Assembly: GCA_900549675.1 (NCBI GenBank)
Contig: URPG01000140.1
Span: forward strand, 1 to 5,802
Length of the DNA stretch: 5,802 bases
From: an uncultured Oscillospiraceae bacterium
GTDB taxonomy: Bacteria; Bacillota; Clostridia; Oscillospirales; Acutalibacteraceae
Reading direction: 5' to 3'
Shown here in pieces: positions 1-5,802 of this stretch. The notes under the pieces were generated by a model. It saw only the letters and a list, made by a program, of their open reading frames with translations, was not told where the DNA came from and made no database searches. The first letter of the stretch is position 1; each line of letters opens with the position of its first letter. A program made the translations under genes and the position numbers.

Positions 1-2
1 AA

Positions 3-575
3 ATCATTCCGGTGGGAAACGGTTCACATCTGCGGTTACAGTGCAGCCGTGATAATACCACCATTACCTGTATGAAATTTTTTACCGCTCCTGAAGAATT
101 TTTATACGAGCTGGGTTCACAAATAGATTTGGCAGTTACCCTTGACGCCAAAGAATATAAAGGCCAAATGCAGTTGACAATGATTGTTCATGATGTAAAA
201 CCTTCGGCATTGGATATGGAATCCGCTATTTACAGCTATCGGATTTACGAAAAATTTTGCCGTAGGGAAGTTTTAAGTCAGCAAGAGGCACAGGTAATCC
301 TACCAAATCGACAGGATTTAGCCGAAGTGTACCGCAGAGTCGCAGCGAAAGACGGTGCTTTGGTTAGTCTGCTGTCTTTTGCGTCTTTATTGCAAGAAAC
401 AAACGTTAATTTAGGCAAGCTGCTGATTTGTATTTCCATTTTGAATGAACGCAAGCTCACAAACTGTATTCTTCAAGATGAGAAAGTGCTGCTGCAGAAG
501 ATTCCTACAAACGGAAATAAAATCGATATATATGAATCACCCATATTTGGGAACATTAATAGCTTAATTCGTTAA
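3..575 (+). CDS. recJ: Single-stranded-DNA-specific 5'-3' exonuclease RecJ, C-terminal part (5' end outside window)
   Basis: The reading frame is open from the first bases of the window (codons from position 3 read I-I-P-V-G-N-G-S-H-L-R-L), so this is the last 190 residues of a longer protein. It should not be taken as a gene starting at the GTG at position 12. The stretch P-V-G-N-G-S-H-L-R-L, followed about 50 residues later by an E-Y-K-G segment and I-V-H-D-V-K, matches the OB-fold DNA-binding domain near the RecJ C terminus. The remaining ~110 residues (Y-R-I-Y-E-K-F, then P-N-R-Q-D-L-A-E-V-Y-R-R) resemble the extra C-terminal domain of Firmicutes RecJ. The DHH/DHHA1 catalytic motifs lie outside the window. 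RecJ degrades single-stranded DNA 5' to 3' in recombinational and mismatch repair. The stop is 18 nt before relA, so read-through into relA is likely. The family call rests on motif recall and on position next to relA; a divergent DHH phosphoesterase is the only real alternative. Confidence 0.85.
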   Translation: MIPVGNGSHLRLQCSRDNTTITCMKFFTAPEEFLYELGSQIDLAVTLDAKEYKGQMQLTMIVHDVKPSALDMESAIYSYRIYEKFCRREVLSQQEAQVILPNRQDLAEVYRRVAAKDGALVSLLSFASLLQETNVNLGKLLICISILNERKLTNCILQDEKVLLQKIPTNGNKIDIYESPIFGNINSLIR

Positions 576-584
576 AATAAAGAA

Positions 585-590
585 AGGAGG
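585..590 (+). promoter_or_regulatory. Strong Shine-Dalgarno of relA, serving two adjacent start codons
   Basis: AGGAGG lies at 585-590. The ATG at 594 is only 3 nt downstream, whereas the next codon, GTG at 597, is 6 nt downstream, which is closer to usual spacing. Either start gives essentially the same protein (735 or 734 residues). Confidence 0.8.
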
Positions 591-593
591 AGA

Positions 594-2801
594 ATGGTGA
601 AGAAAGATATTGTGAAAAAGATATCTACCTTTTCGGAACTGGAAACGATTATCAAAAAAAGCAAACGTGAATATGATTTCGATTTAATCCGAAAAGCTTA
701 TATCTTGGCGGACGAAAAACATCGTGACCAAAAACGCCGTTCGGGTGAACCTTATATTATTCACCCTTTATCGGTTGCGGCTATTCTAGTTGGTCTTGGT
801 ATGGATTCTATGTCGGTAGTAGCGGGACTTCTGCATGATGTGGTAGAAGACACCTCCTGCACGGACGAAGAATTAGTAAAAGAATTTGGAACAGAGATAG
901 CTGCGCTGGTAGATGGTGTTACTAAGCTGGGCAAAATTCCATTTTCCTCCCGAGAAGAACAGCAGGCAGAAAATATTCGCAAAATGTTAATGGCTATGGC
1001 AGAGGATATCCGTGTCATCATCATTAAATTTGCAGATAGAATGCATAATCTCAGCACCTTGGAATATGTTTCTCCGCAAAAGCAAAGAGATAAAGCCTTA
1101 GAGTGTGTTGAGGTTTATGCTCCTATTGCGCATCGCTTGGGTATTCGTACAGTTAAAGAATATATGGAGGATATTTCCCTAAAATATCTTGATCCGGTTG
1201 CTTATCATGAAATTGAATCCAGCCTTGCCTCTCAAAGCAATAGTAGGAACCAATTTATTGATTCAACAATGTCAGTTATTAAAAGCCGCGTGCAAATCTC
1301 AATTCCCAATGTCTATATTGAGGGCCGTGTAAAAAGCATTTATGGAATTTACCGCAAAATGTTTGTGCAGGGAAAGTCAATTGATGACATTTACGACATT
1401 TTTGCAATCCGAGTGATTGTGGATACCATTGAAGATTGTTATAACGTTTTGGGAATTGTGCATGATATGTTTCAGCCCTTGCCAAACCGTTTTAAAGATT
1501 ATATTTCCATGCCAAAACCGAATATGTACCAATCTTTGCATACGACAGTTATCAATCGTGACGGTATCAAATTTGAAATCCAAATTCGTACAAGAGAAAT
1601 GCATAGAACTGCGGAATATGGAATTGCGGCACACTGGAAATATAAAATTGGGATTTCTGCCAAAGAATCCGAAAATGACAGCATGGATCATCGCTTGGCT
1701 TGGATACGGCAAATGCTGGATAATCAAAAAGAGAGTGAAGATGTAACAGACTTAATTCACTCCATTAAAAGCGACCTTATGCCTGAGGAGGTTTTTGTTT
1801 TCACACCCAAAGGAGATGTTGTTAATTTGCCTTTGGGTTCTACTGTTATAGACTTTGCCTACGCAATTCACAGCGAAGTAGGCAACCGAATGGTGGGAGC
1901 AAAGGTAGACGGCAAAATGGTTTCTTTGGATTACCGTGTAAAAACAGGAGAAATTATTGAAATTTTAACGGTTAAAGAAGGAAAAGGTCCCAACCGTGAC
2001 TGGCTTTCTATCGTCAGAACCAGTGAGGCACGCAACAAAATTCGCACTTGGTTTAAGCGAGAACGCAGAGATGACAACATCATCGAGGGCAAGTCTATGT
2101 TGGAGCACGAGTTTAAGAGAAACAGTATCGTGTCCAGTCCTGAATTGATGGATTTCATGATTGCTCATATTGGAAAGAAACATAGCTGTAATACAGAAGA
2201 TGATTTCTATGCGGTCATTGGCTATGGCGGTATCCAGCTTTGGAAAGTTATCCCCCGCATTAAGGAAGAATATCTAAGGATAACCAAAGCCGACCAAGAA
2301 ACAGTGCCGGACATCCCTCGCGTTACTGAAAGTGTTTCCTCCAATTCAGCAGGAGGTGTCATTGTGGCCGGACTGGATAACTGTTTGATAAAATTCTCAA
2401 AATGCTGTAATCCTTTGCCGGGTGATGATATTATTGGTTTTATCACGCGTGGATATGGTGTGTCTATTCATAAGAGAACTTGCAGTAATGTGCCGGAGGA
2501 TTTAGCTTTATCTGCCGAACCGGAGCGTTGGGTAAACGCCCATTGGGCCGGTTCTGTAAAAGAAGATTTTCAATCCACCTTGCATATCACTTGTCAGGAC
2601 AGAGAAGGATTACTGGCAGATATCACACTTTCACTTTCCAATATGCATATTTCGATTCACTCTTTGAATTCAAGAATTGAAAAAAATTCAGATAGGGCGA
2701 TTATTTCGGCAACGGTTTCTATCAACGGGTTGCCTCAGCTCGAAATGATTATTGAAAAAATAAAAAAAATACGAGGCGTTTTAACGATAGACAGGAGTTA
2801 A
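594..2801 (+). CDS. relA: Bifunctional (p)ppGpp synthetase/hydrolase, RelA/SpoT family (long RSH)
   Basis: At 735 aa this is a full-length RSH enzyme. It transfers pyrophosphate from ATP to GDP/GTP to make (p)ppGpp and also hydrolyses it, controlling the stringent response in the cytoplasm. The HD hydrolase domain (about 30-190) keeps H57, H81-D82, the E85-D86 pair and D148, with N152 following, so hydrolase activity is expected. The synthetase domain (about 235-350) has R245-V-K247, D268 and E328 in F-E-I-Q-I-R-T. Its R299-F-K-D302 motif is the RxKD form of bifunctional enzymes, not the ExDD form of synthetase-only RelA. A TGS domain spans about 398-460 with H426, equivalent to the histidine that contacts the tRNA CCA end. 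A helical linker follows, then a zinc-finger-like segment (C604-C605, H626, C630) and a C-terminal ACT domain (about 661-735). No frameshift or missing key residue was seen. It lies between recJ and hemZ in one cluster; the ATG was kept as start although GTG at 597 is better spaced. Confidence 0.97.
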   Translation: MVKKDIVKKISTFSELETIIKKSKREYDFDLIRKAYILADEKHRDQKRRSGEPYIIHPLSVAAILVGLGMDSMSVVAGLLHDVVEDTSCTDEELVKEFGTEIAALVDGVTKLGKIPFSSREEQQAENIRKMLMAMAEDIRVIIIKFADRMHNLSTLEYVSPQKQRDKALECVEVYAPIAHRLGIRTVKEYMEDISLKYLDPVAYHEIESSLASQSNSRNQFIDSTMSVIKSRVQISIPNVYIEGRVKSIYGIYRKMFVQGKSIDDIYDIFAIRVIVDTIEDCYNVLGIVHDMFQPLPNRFKDYISMPKPNMYQSLHTTVINRDGIKFEIQIRTREMHRTAEYGIAAHWKYKIGISAKESENDSMDHRLAWIRQMLDNQKESEDVTDLIHSIKSDLMPEEVFVFTPKGDVVNLPLGSTVIDFAYAIHSEVGNRMVGAKVDGKMVSLDYRVKTGEIIEILTVKEGKGPNRDWLSIVRTSEARNKIRTWFKRERRDDNIIEGKSMLEHEFKRNSIVSSPELMDFMIAHIGKKHSCNTEDDFYAVIGYGGIQLWKVIPRIKEEYLRITKADQETVPDIPRVTESVSSNSAGGVIVAGLDNCLIKFSKCCNPLPGDDIIGFITRGYGVSIHKRTCSNVPEDLALSAEPERWVNAHWAGSVKEDFQSTLHITCQDREGLLADITLSLSNMHISIHSLNSRIEKNSDRAIISATVSINGLPQLEMIIEKIKKIRGVLTIDRS
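2793..2797 (+). promoter_or_regulatory. Shine-Dalgarno of hemZ inside the relA 3' end
   Basis: AGGAG lies in the last codons of relA, 7 nt before the hemZ ATG at 2805. The relA stop ends 3 nt before that ATG, so translation of the two genes is probably coupled. Confidence 0.8.
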
Positions 2802-2804
2802 CCA

Positions 2805-4271
2805 ATGGAATTGTATCTGTCAGGACATGAATTTCAATTTGAATGTGAAAATCTTTGCCGGGTATTTTTTCCATACAATCCTGTCAAGAAAACAGATTCA
2901 CCAAACCAAACGGAAAATCTTTTTTGTTCAGCCATCATAAGCCAACAGAATGATGAATATTTATATAAGGTATTTTTATCAGAAAATGAAAAAAAATTAG
3001 AAAAACAGATACTCTTTTCTCAGAAGGAAGAATATGTACTGACAAGCCTGTTGTTTACCCTCATGAAAGAATTTACGGGACTGACTCCTCCATGGGGTAT
3101 GCTGACTGGAATTCATCCGGTGAAACTGCTCAATCAGTACACGCACATGCATGGACAGAAACGAGCGGATGAGATATTTCGACAAGACTTTTTCGTGACA
3201 GAAAAGAAACTCTCCTTGGCGAAAAGAACCATGCAGGCACAAGAGCAAATTGTAAACGGAATTCAAGCAGATGATTTTAGTCTGTATGTTGGAATTCCTT
3301 TTTGTCCCACTAGATGTTCCTATTGCTCCTTTGTCGCACAAAGTATCGAAAAAAGCCAAAAACTGATTGAACCTTATTTTCAGCTTTTATTAGAAGAAAT
3401 CAAACACACCGCTCTTGTAGCCCAACAATTGGGACTTCGCCTGCGTTCAGTTTATGTCGGTGGGGGAACACCCACTACATTAAACGCAGTGCAGCTTTCG
3501 CTTTTATGTGAAACGGTCTACCGGCATTTTGATATGAGTGCTTGCAGTGAATTTACGGTAGAAGCAGGCCGTCCTGATACCATTACGGAAGATAAATTAT
3601 GGGCATTAAAGCAGGCCAACGTTGATAGAATCAGTATTAATCCGCAATCGATGTCCGATGAAGTTTTAAAAGCGATTGGGCGCAGCCACAAGGCTTATGA
3701 CATTTTAAAAGCATTTGAAATCGCTCAAAGAGTCGGCATTCCCTCCATTAACTCTGATTTAATTGCTGGGCTGCCCAAGGATACACTGAAAACTTTTCGT
3801 CACACTTTACATACGGTGTTAGAAGTAGGTGCTACCAATGTAACTGTACACTGTTTGGCACTGAAAAGAGCAGCTTCCTTGGCAGAAGAGGGACAGGATA
3901 TTGCGTTGCATAAAGAAACAGAACTTGTCAATCAAATGGTGGATGAATCTATTGATACATTGAATCAAATGGGTTTTACACCATATTATTTATATCGCCA
4001 ATCCAGAATGGCAGCAAATTTGGAGAACACCGGTTGGGCAAAGCCAAACGATTTATGCGCTTACAATATCTATACGATGGATGAATCCATGACTGTGCTG
4101 GCCTGTGGTGCAGGAGCGGTTTCTAAAATCAAAGACCCTTACAGCAATCGGTTGGAAAGGATTTTTAATTTTAAATATCCTACTGAATATATCAATCGGA
4201 ATGACGAGATACTAAAAAGGAAGGACGGTGTGATAACACTTTATGAGCAATTTCGCAAGCGGCTATATTAA
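2805..4271 (+). CDS. hemZ: Radical-SAM protein HemZ (coproporphyrinogen dehydrogenase-like)
   Basis: This 488-aa protein has an N-terminal region of about 155 residues with no motif I recognise, then a radical-SAM core. The core opens with V-G-I-P-F-C167-P-T-R-C171-S-Y-C174, the CxxxCxxC loop that binds a 4Fe-4S cluster and S-adenosylmethionine. It continues with Y-V-G-G-G-T-P-T (217-224), a SAM-binding glycine motif; E-A-G-R-P-D (253-258); N-P-Q-S-M (279-283); and D-L-I-A-G-L-P (318-324). Length, the N-terminal extension and the I-P-F-C-P-T-R-C signature fit the HemZ subfamily, including position next to relA. HemN relatives convert coproporphyrinogen III to protoporphyrinogen IX anaerobically, and HemZ is annotated with that reaction. 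However, the residue two after the third cysteine is F176, as in the heme chaperone HemW, where E. coli HemN has a fourth cysteine, so the actual substrate is uncertain. The end overlaps the downstream kinase by 29 nt. Family assignment is firm, reaction is not. Confidence 0.88.
   Translation: MELYLSGHEFQFECENLCRVFFPYNPVKKTDSPNQTENLFCSAIISQQNDEYLYKVFLSENEKKLEKQILFSQKEEYVLTSLLFTLMKEFTGLTPPWGMLTGIHPVKLLNQYTHMHGQKRADEIFRQDFFVTEKKLSLAKRTMQAQEQIVNGIQADDFSLYVGIPFCPTRCSYCSFVAQSIEKSQKLIEPYFQLLLEEIKHTALVAQQLGLRLRSVYVGGGTPTTLNAVQLSLLCETVYRHFDMSACSEFTVEAGRPDTITEDKLWALKQANVDRISINPQSMSDEVLKAIGRSHKAYDILKAFEIAQRVGIPSINSDLIAGLPKDTLKTFRHTLHTVLEVGATNVTVHCLALKRAASLAEEGQDIALHKETELVNQMVDESIDTLNQMGFTPYYLYRQSRMAANLENTGWAKPNDLCAYNIYTMDESMTVLACGAGAVSKIKDPYSNRLERIFNFKYPTEYINRNDEILKRKDGVITLYEQFRKRLY
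4218..4242 (+). promoter_or_regulatory. Possible hairpin-bridged ribosome binding site of the kinase gene
   Basis: The nearest Shine-Dalgarno-like sequence, GGAAGGA ending at 4225, is 17 nt before the ATG at 4243, which is too far for normal use. Between them GTGT (4228-4231), loop GATA and ACAC (4236-4239) can form a 4-bp hairpin, extendable by a G-U pair. Folding it out leaves an effective spacing of 5 nt. The pairing is seen in the sequence; the function is inferred, and simple coupling to hemZ translation is an alternative. Confidence 0.35.
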
Positions 4272-5199
4272 ATATATCAATCATCTTGAACAAATTAATG
4301 AGGGTGCTATTCATTCACCTGAACGGATGATAAAGGAAATAGAAAATGCTTATCAAGAGCATTTACGCAATATTGCACGAAACATAGATGAAGAACATAA
4401 ATATGCTAAAATTGCTATGATTTCCGGCCCCAGCAGCAGTGGGAAAACGACAACAGCACATATGCTGCAATATTATTTAAAGCAATTTGGGATTCATTCC
4501 GTTATTATTTCTATGGATAATTTTTATCGCGGGCGGAATGAGGCACCTCTTTTGCCGGACGGAACACGTGATTATGAATCAGTGGAAGCTTTACGGGTAG
4601 AGAAATTAAAAGAATGTCTGGCCTCGTTGGTGCAAACGGGCAAATTTTTTGTACCCCAATACAATTTTGAATTGGGAAAACCTGACCCCGATGAAATTGA
4701 ATTTACTGTGACAGAAAAAGATATTGTCATCATAGAAGGCATTCATGCACTCAATCCCGCGTTTACAAAAGAATTGCCGGAAGAAAAGTTGATTAAGTTT
4801 TATATCAGCGTTAAACAGCCTATTAAGGACGCCAATGGGGAGGTTACTTCCCCTCTTGATATTCGCCTGACGCGCCGTATCATCCGGGATGTACGCACAC
4901 GTGGTACATCGGCTGAAATGACGCTGGGAATGTGGAATTCCGTGGTAGCCGGGGAAGATAAGTATATCCGCCCTTATCGTATAACAGCGGATTATACGAT
5001 TAACACCATCCATATGTATGAGCCTTGTGTGATGAGAAAACAGGCTATTCCACTTTTACGTGAGATACCTCAAGATAGTCCTTATTATCGTAAAGCTAGA
5101 GATTTGGAGTCTCGTTTGATGCGTTTTGAACAAATAGATGAATCGTTGGTACCCGAACACTCAATGCTGCGGGAATTTATCGGTCCGTTAGAAAAATGA
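4243..5199 (+). CDS. Uridine kinase/phosphoribulokinase-family nucleoside kinase, standalone form
   Basis: This is a 318-aa cytoplasmic P-loop kinase. Walker A is G62-P-S-S-S-G67-K68-T69. S90-M-D92-N-F-Y-R matches the uridine kinase S-x-D-x-F-Y motif containing the likely catalytic aspartate. P138-Q-Y-N-F142 corresponds to the P-x-Y-D/N-F nucleoside-binding motif. I-I-E165-G-I-H is the Walker-B-like strand, and R208 with R211-R-I-I-R215-D are the lid arginines. The predicted role is NTP-dependent phosphorylation of uridine or another nucleoside (pyrimidine salvage), with substrate unproven. It resembles the C-terminal half of the longer (~550 aa) clostridial nucleoside kinases that carry an N-terminal TGS and threonyl-tRNA-synthetase-like domain. 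Here those are absent, replaced by about 55 residues that look helical and include E-N-A-Y-Q-E-H. The ATG at 4243 is the first possible start, since two in-frame stops (4231-4236) lie just upstream. The next ATG is at 4327 (M29), also without a clear ribosome site. It overlaps the hemZ end by 29 nt, which suggests coupled translation. Confidence 0.85.
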   Translation: MSNFASGYIKYINHLEQINEGAIHSPERMIKEIENAYQEHLRNIARNIDEEHKYAKIAMISGPSSSGKTTTAHMLQYYLKQFGIHSVIISMDNFYRGRNEAPLLPDGTRDYESVEALRVEKLKECLASLVQTGKFFVPQYNFELGKPDPDEIEFTVTEKDIVIIEGIHALNPAFTKELPEEKLIKFYISVKQPIKDANGEVTSPLDIRLTRRIIRDVRTRGTSAEMTLGMWNSVVAGEDKYIRPYRITADYTINTIHMYEPCVMRKQAIPLLREIPQDSPYYRKARDLESRLMRFEQIDESLVPEHSMLREFIGPLEK

Positions 5200-5254
5200 A
5201 ATAATTTGTTGGGTTGTTTTAAGGAAAAGTTAACGGTTTCGTCATGAGTGCCTG

Positions 5255-5283
5255 TTTACAAAGTGGATAAATATTGATATACT
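5255..5283 (+). promoter_or_regulatory. SigA-type promoter with extended -10 for the zinc-ribbon gene
   Basis: A -35 box TTTACA (5255-5260) is separated by exactly 17 nt from a -10 box TATACT (5278-5283). Each differs from consensus at one position. A TG dinucleotide at 5275-5276, one base before the -10, makes it an extended -10. Transcription would start near 5290, giving a leader of about 47 nt. It lies in the 137-nt gap after the kinase gene, so the downstream gene can be transcribed independently. It is predicted from sequence only. Confidence 0.72.
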
Positions 5284-5321
5284 TAATACAACAAGAGTAA
5301 ATGAACTTGAACCTAACCTTG

Positions 5322-5328
5322 AAGGAGG
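5322..5328 (+). promoter_or_regulatory. Strong Shine-Dalgarno that decides the zinc-ribbon gene start
   Basis: AAGGAGG ends 8 nt before the ATG at 5337. An in-frame ATG at 5301 would add 12 residues but has no ribosome binding site and lies about 11 nt from the predicted transcription start. The site itself would then fall inside the coding region, so 5337 is preferred. Confidence 0.85.
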
Positions 5329-5336
5329 ATTTTAAC

Positions 5337-5753
5337 ATGGGATTCATTGATGATGTTGTTGTTAATGCCAAGTCTGCTGCAGAAATAGTTGGTAAAACCG
5401 CTGGTAAAATTGTGGATGTATCTAAATTAAAAATCAATTTAGCAGAGGTCAACTCTGAGATTAAAGAAGGCTATGAAAATCTCGGTAAGTATGTATATGA
5501 ACACCTTCGCACACAATTGTCAGATGACGCAGAAGCAACCGCTAAGATGGTAGGTATTGATAATCTTAACGAGCAAGCTGAGTCGATTAAGAAAGAATTA
5601 ATGGATAAGCAAAATAAAGTTTCTTGTCCTCAATGTGGCAAATTAAGCCCAATCGGAGTATCTTTTTGCAGTGATTGTGGAGCAAAATTAGTTACAGAGC
5701 CTGAAGTTTCTGAAGCGCCTAAAGCTGAAGAAAATAAGGAAGACGCTGAATAA
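5337..5753 (+). CDS. Small zinc-ribbon protein of unknown function
   Basis: This is a 138-aa soluble protein with no signal peptide or membrane segment. Residues 1-95 look mainly helical, rich in A, K and E with regularly spaced hydrophobics (M-G-F-I-D-D-V-V start, then a K-I-V-D-V-S-K-L-K-I segment at 24-33), possibly coiled coil around 34-95. Residues 97-114 form a zinc ribbon: C97-P-Q-C100-G, ten residues, then C111-S-D-C114-G. The tail (119-138) is strongly acidic, with many E and D. Proteins of this layout (helical N terminus ending in a short zinc ribbon) are, as I recall, frequent in clostridial genomes and annotated only as zinc-ribbon-domain proteins, so no function is assigned. It has its own near-consensus promoter and a strong ribosome binding site, which suggests good expression, and it is probably not part of the upstream operon. 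The start at 5337 is set by the ribosome site. A stem-loop near the window end probably terminates it. Confidence 0.87.
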   Translation: MGFIDDVVVNAKSAAEIVGKTAGKIVDVSKLKINLAEVNSEIKEGYENLGKYVYEHLRTQLSDDAEATAKMVGIDNLNEQAESIKKELMDKQNKVSCPQCGKLSPIGVSFCSDCGAKLVTEPEVSEAPKAEENKEDAE

Positions 5754-5782
5754 GATACAAACAATTACAGAAGAAAGCAACC

Positions 5783-5802
5783 GCCAACCCTATCGGATTG
5801 GC
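5783..5802 (+). terminator. Probable intrinsic terminator, cut by the window end
   Basis: GCCAA (5783-5787) pairs with TTGGC (5798-5802). Inside are a C/A mismatch, two C-G pairs and a TATC loop. The upstream side (AAGCAACC, 5775-5782, after an A-rich run) would pair with GGTTGCTT if that follows beyond the window, giving a long terminator stem and a U-tract. The start of the stem is seen; the remaining arm and the T-run are inferred. It lies 29 nt after the zinc-ribbon gene stop. Confidence 0.55.

Noticed and set aside
12..575. GTG at 12 as the true start of a short 187-aa gene
   Set aside because: The frame is open upstream to the window edge and the residues before it (I-I-P) continue the RecJ OB-fold motif, so this is a partial recJ.
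1417..1746. A 109-codon open frame on the + strand and several minus-strand open frames inside relA, hemZ and the kinase
   Set aside because: They lie wholly within strongly conserved genes, lack ribosome sites and show no recognisable protein motifs; they are shadows of the real frames.
2751..2770. A6 and A8 runs at the end of relA (and an A8 run at 2989-2996 in hemZ) as programmed slippage or phase-variation sites
   Set aside because: Both genes read intact through the runs, and such runs are expected by chance in lysine-rich A/T-rich coding sequence; no alternative product is evident.
5185..5236. CCGTTA (5185-5190) and TAACGG (5231-5236) as a terminator stem after the kinase gene
   Set aside because: The arms are only 6 bp, separated by 40 nt of A/T-rich sequence, and no T-run follows; no convincing terminator is visible in this gap.
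5301..5336. Upstream in-frame ATG extending the zinc-ribbon protein by 12 residues
   Set aside because: No ribosome site precedes it, the strong AAGGAGG lies inside the extension, and the M-G-F-I-D-D start at 5337 fits the protein type.

Overview
The window looks like ordinary chromosome from a low-to-moderate GC Gram-positive anaerobe, most likely a member of the Clostridia. The grounds are strong AGGAGG-type ribosome binding sites, A/T-rich codon choice, the recJ-relA-hemZ gene order typical of that class, and a small zinc-ribbon protein of a kind I recall from Oscillospiraceae/Ruminococcaceae-like genomes. The genus cannot be fixed from the sequence alone. All genes are on the + strand, and there is no sign of mobile elements, CRISPR, tRNA or rRNA.

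Positions 1-4271 and on to 5199 form one tightly packed cluster. It contains the 3' end of recJ (single-strand DNA exonuclease), then after an 18-nt gap a complete bifunctional RelA/SpoT (p)ppGpp synthetase/hydrolase. After 3 nt comes a radical-SAM HemZ-type protein, and then a standalone uridine-kinase-family P-loop kinase that overlaps hemZ by 29 nt. No terminator or promoter was found between these genes, so they are probably co-transcribed from a promoter upstream of the window. The apt gene often found between recJ and relA in related genomes is absent, as are the extra genes sometimes found between relA and hemZ.

Positions 5200-5336 are intergenic and hold a near-consensus SigA-type promoter with an extended -10. 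It starts a separate unit: a 138-aa protein with a helical N-terminal region, a four-cysteine zinc ribbon and an acidic tail. The window ends inside what looks like the terminator of that gene.

The cluster links DNA repair, the stringent-response alarmone and nucleoside salvage, but it looks like conserved housekeeping organisation. I see no convincing new biological system. The points most worth a second look are a small hairpin that may bridge an over-long Shine-Dalgarno spacing at the kinase start, the HemN/HemW-like ambiguity of HemZ, the kinase lacking the N-terminal domains seen in many clostridial relatives, and the uncharacterised, strongly driven zinc-ribbon protein.
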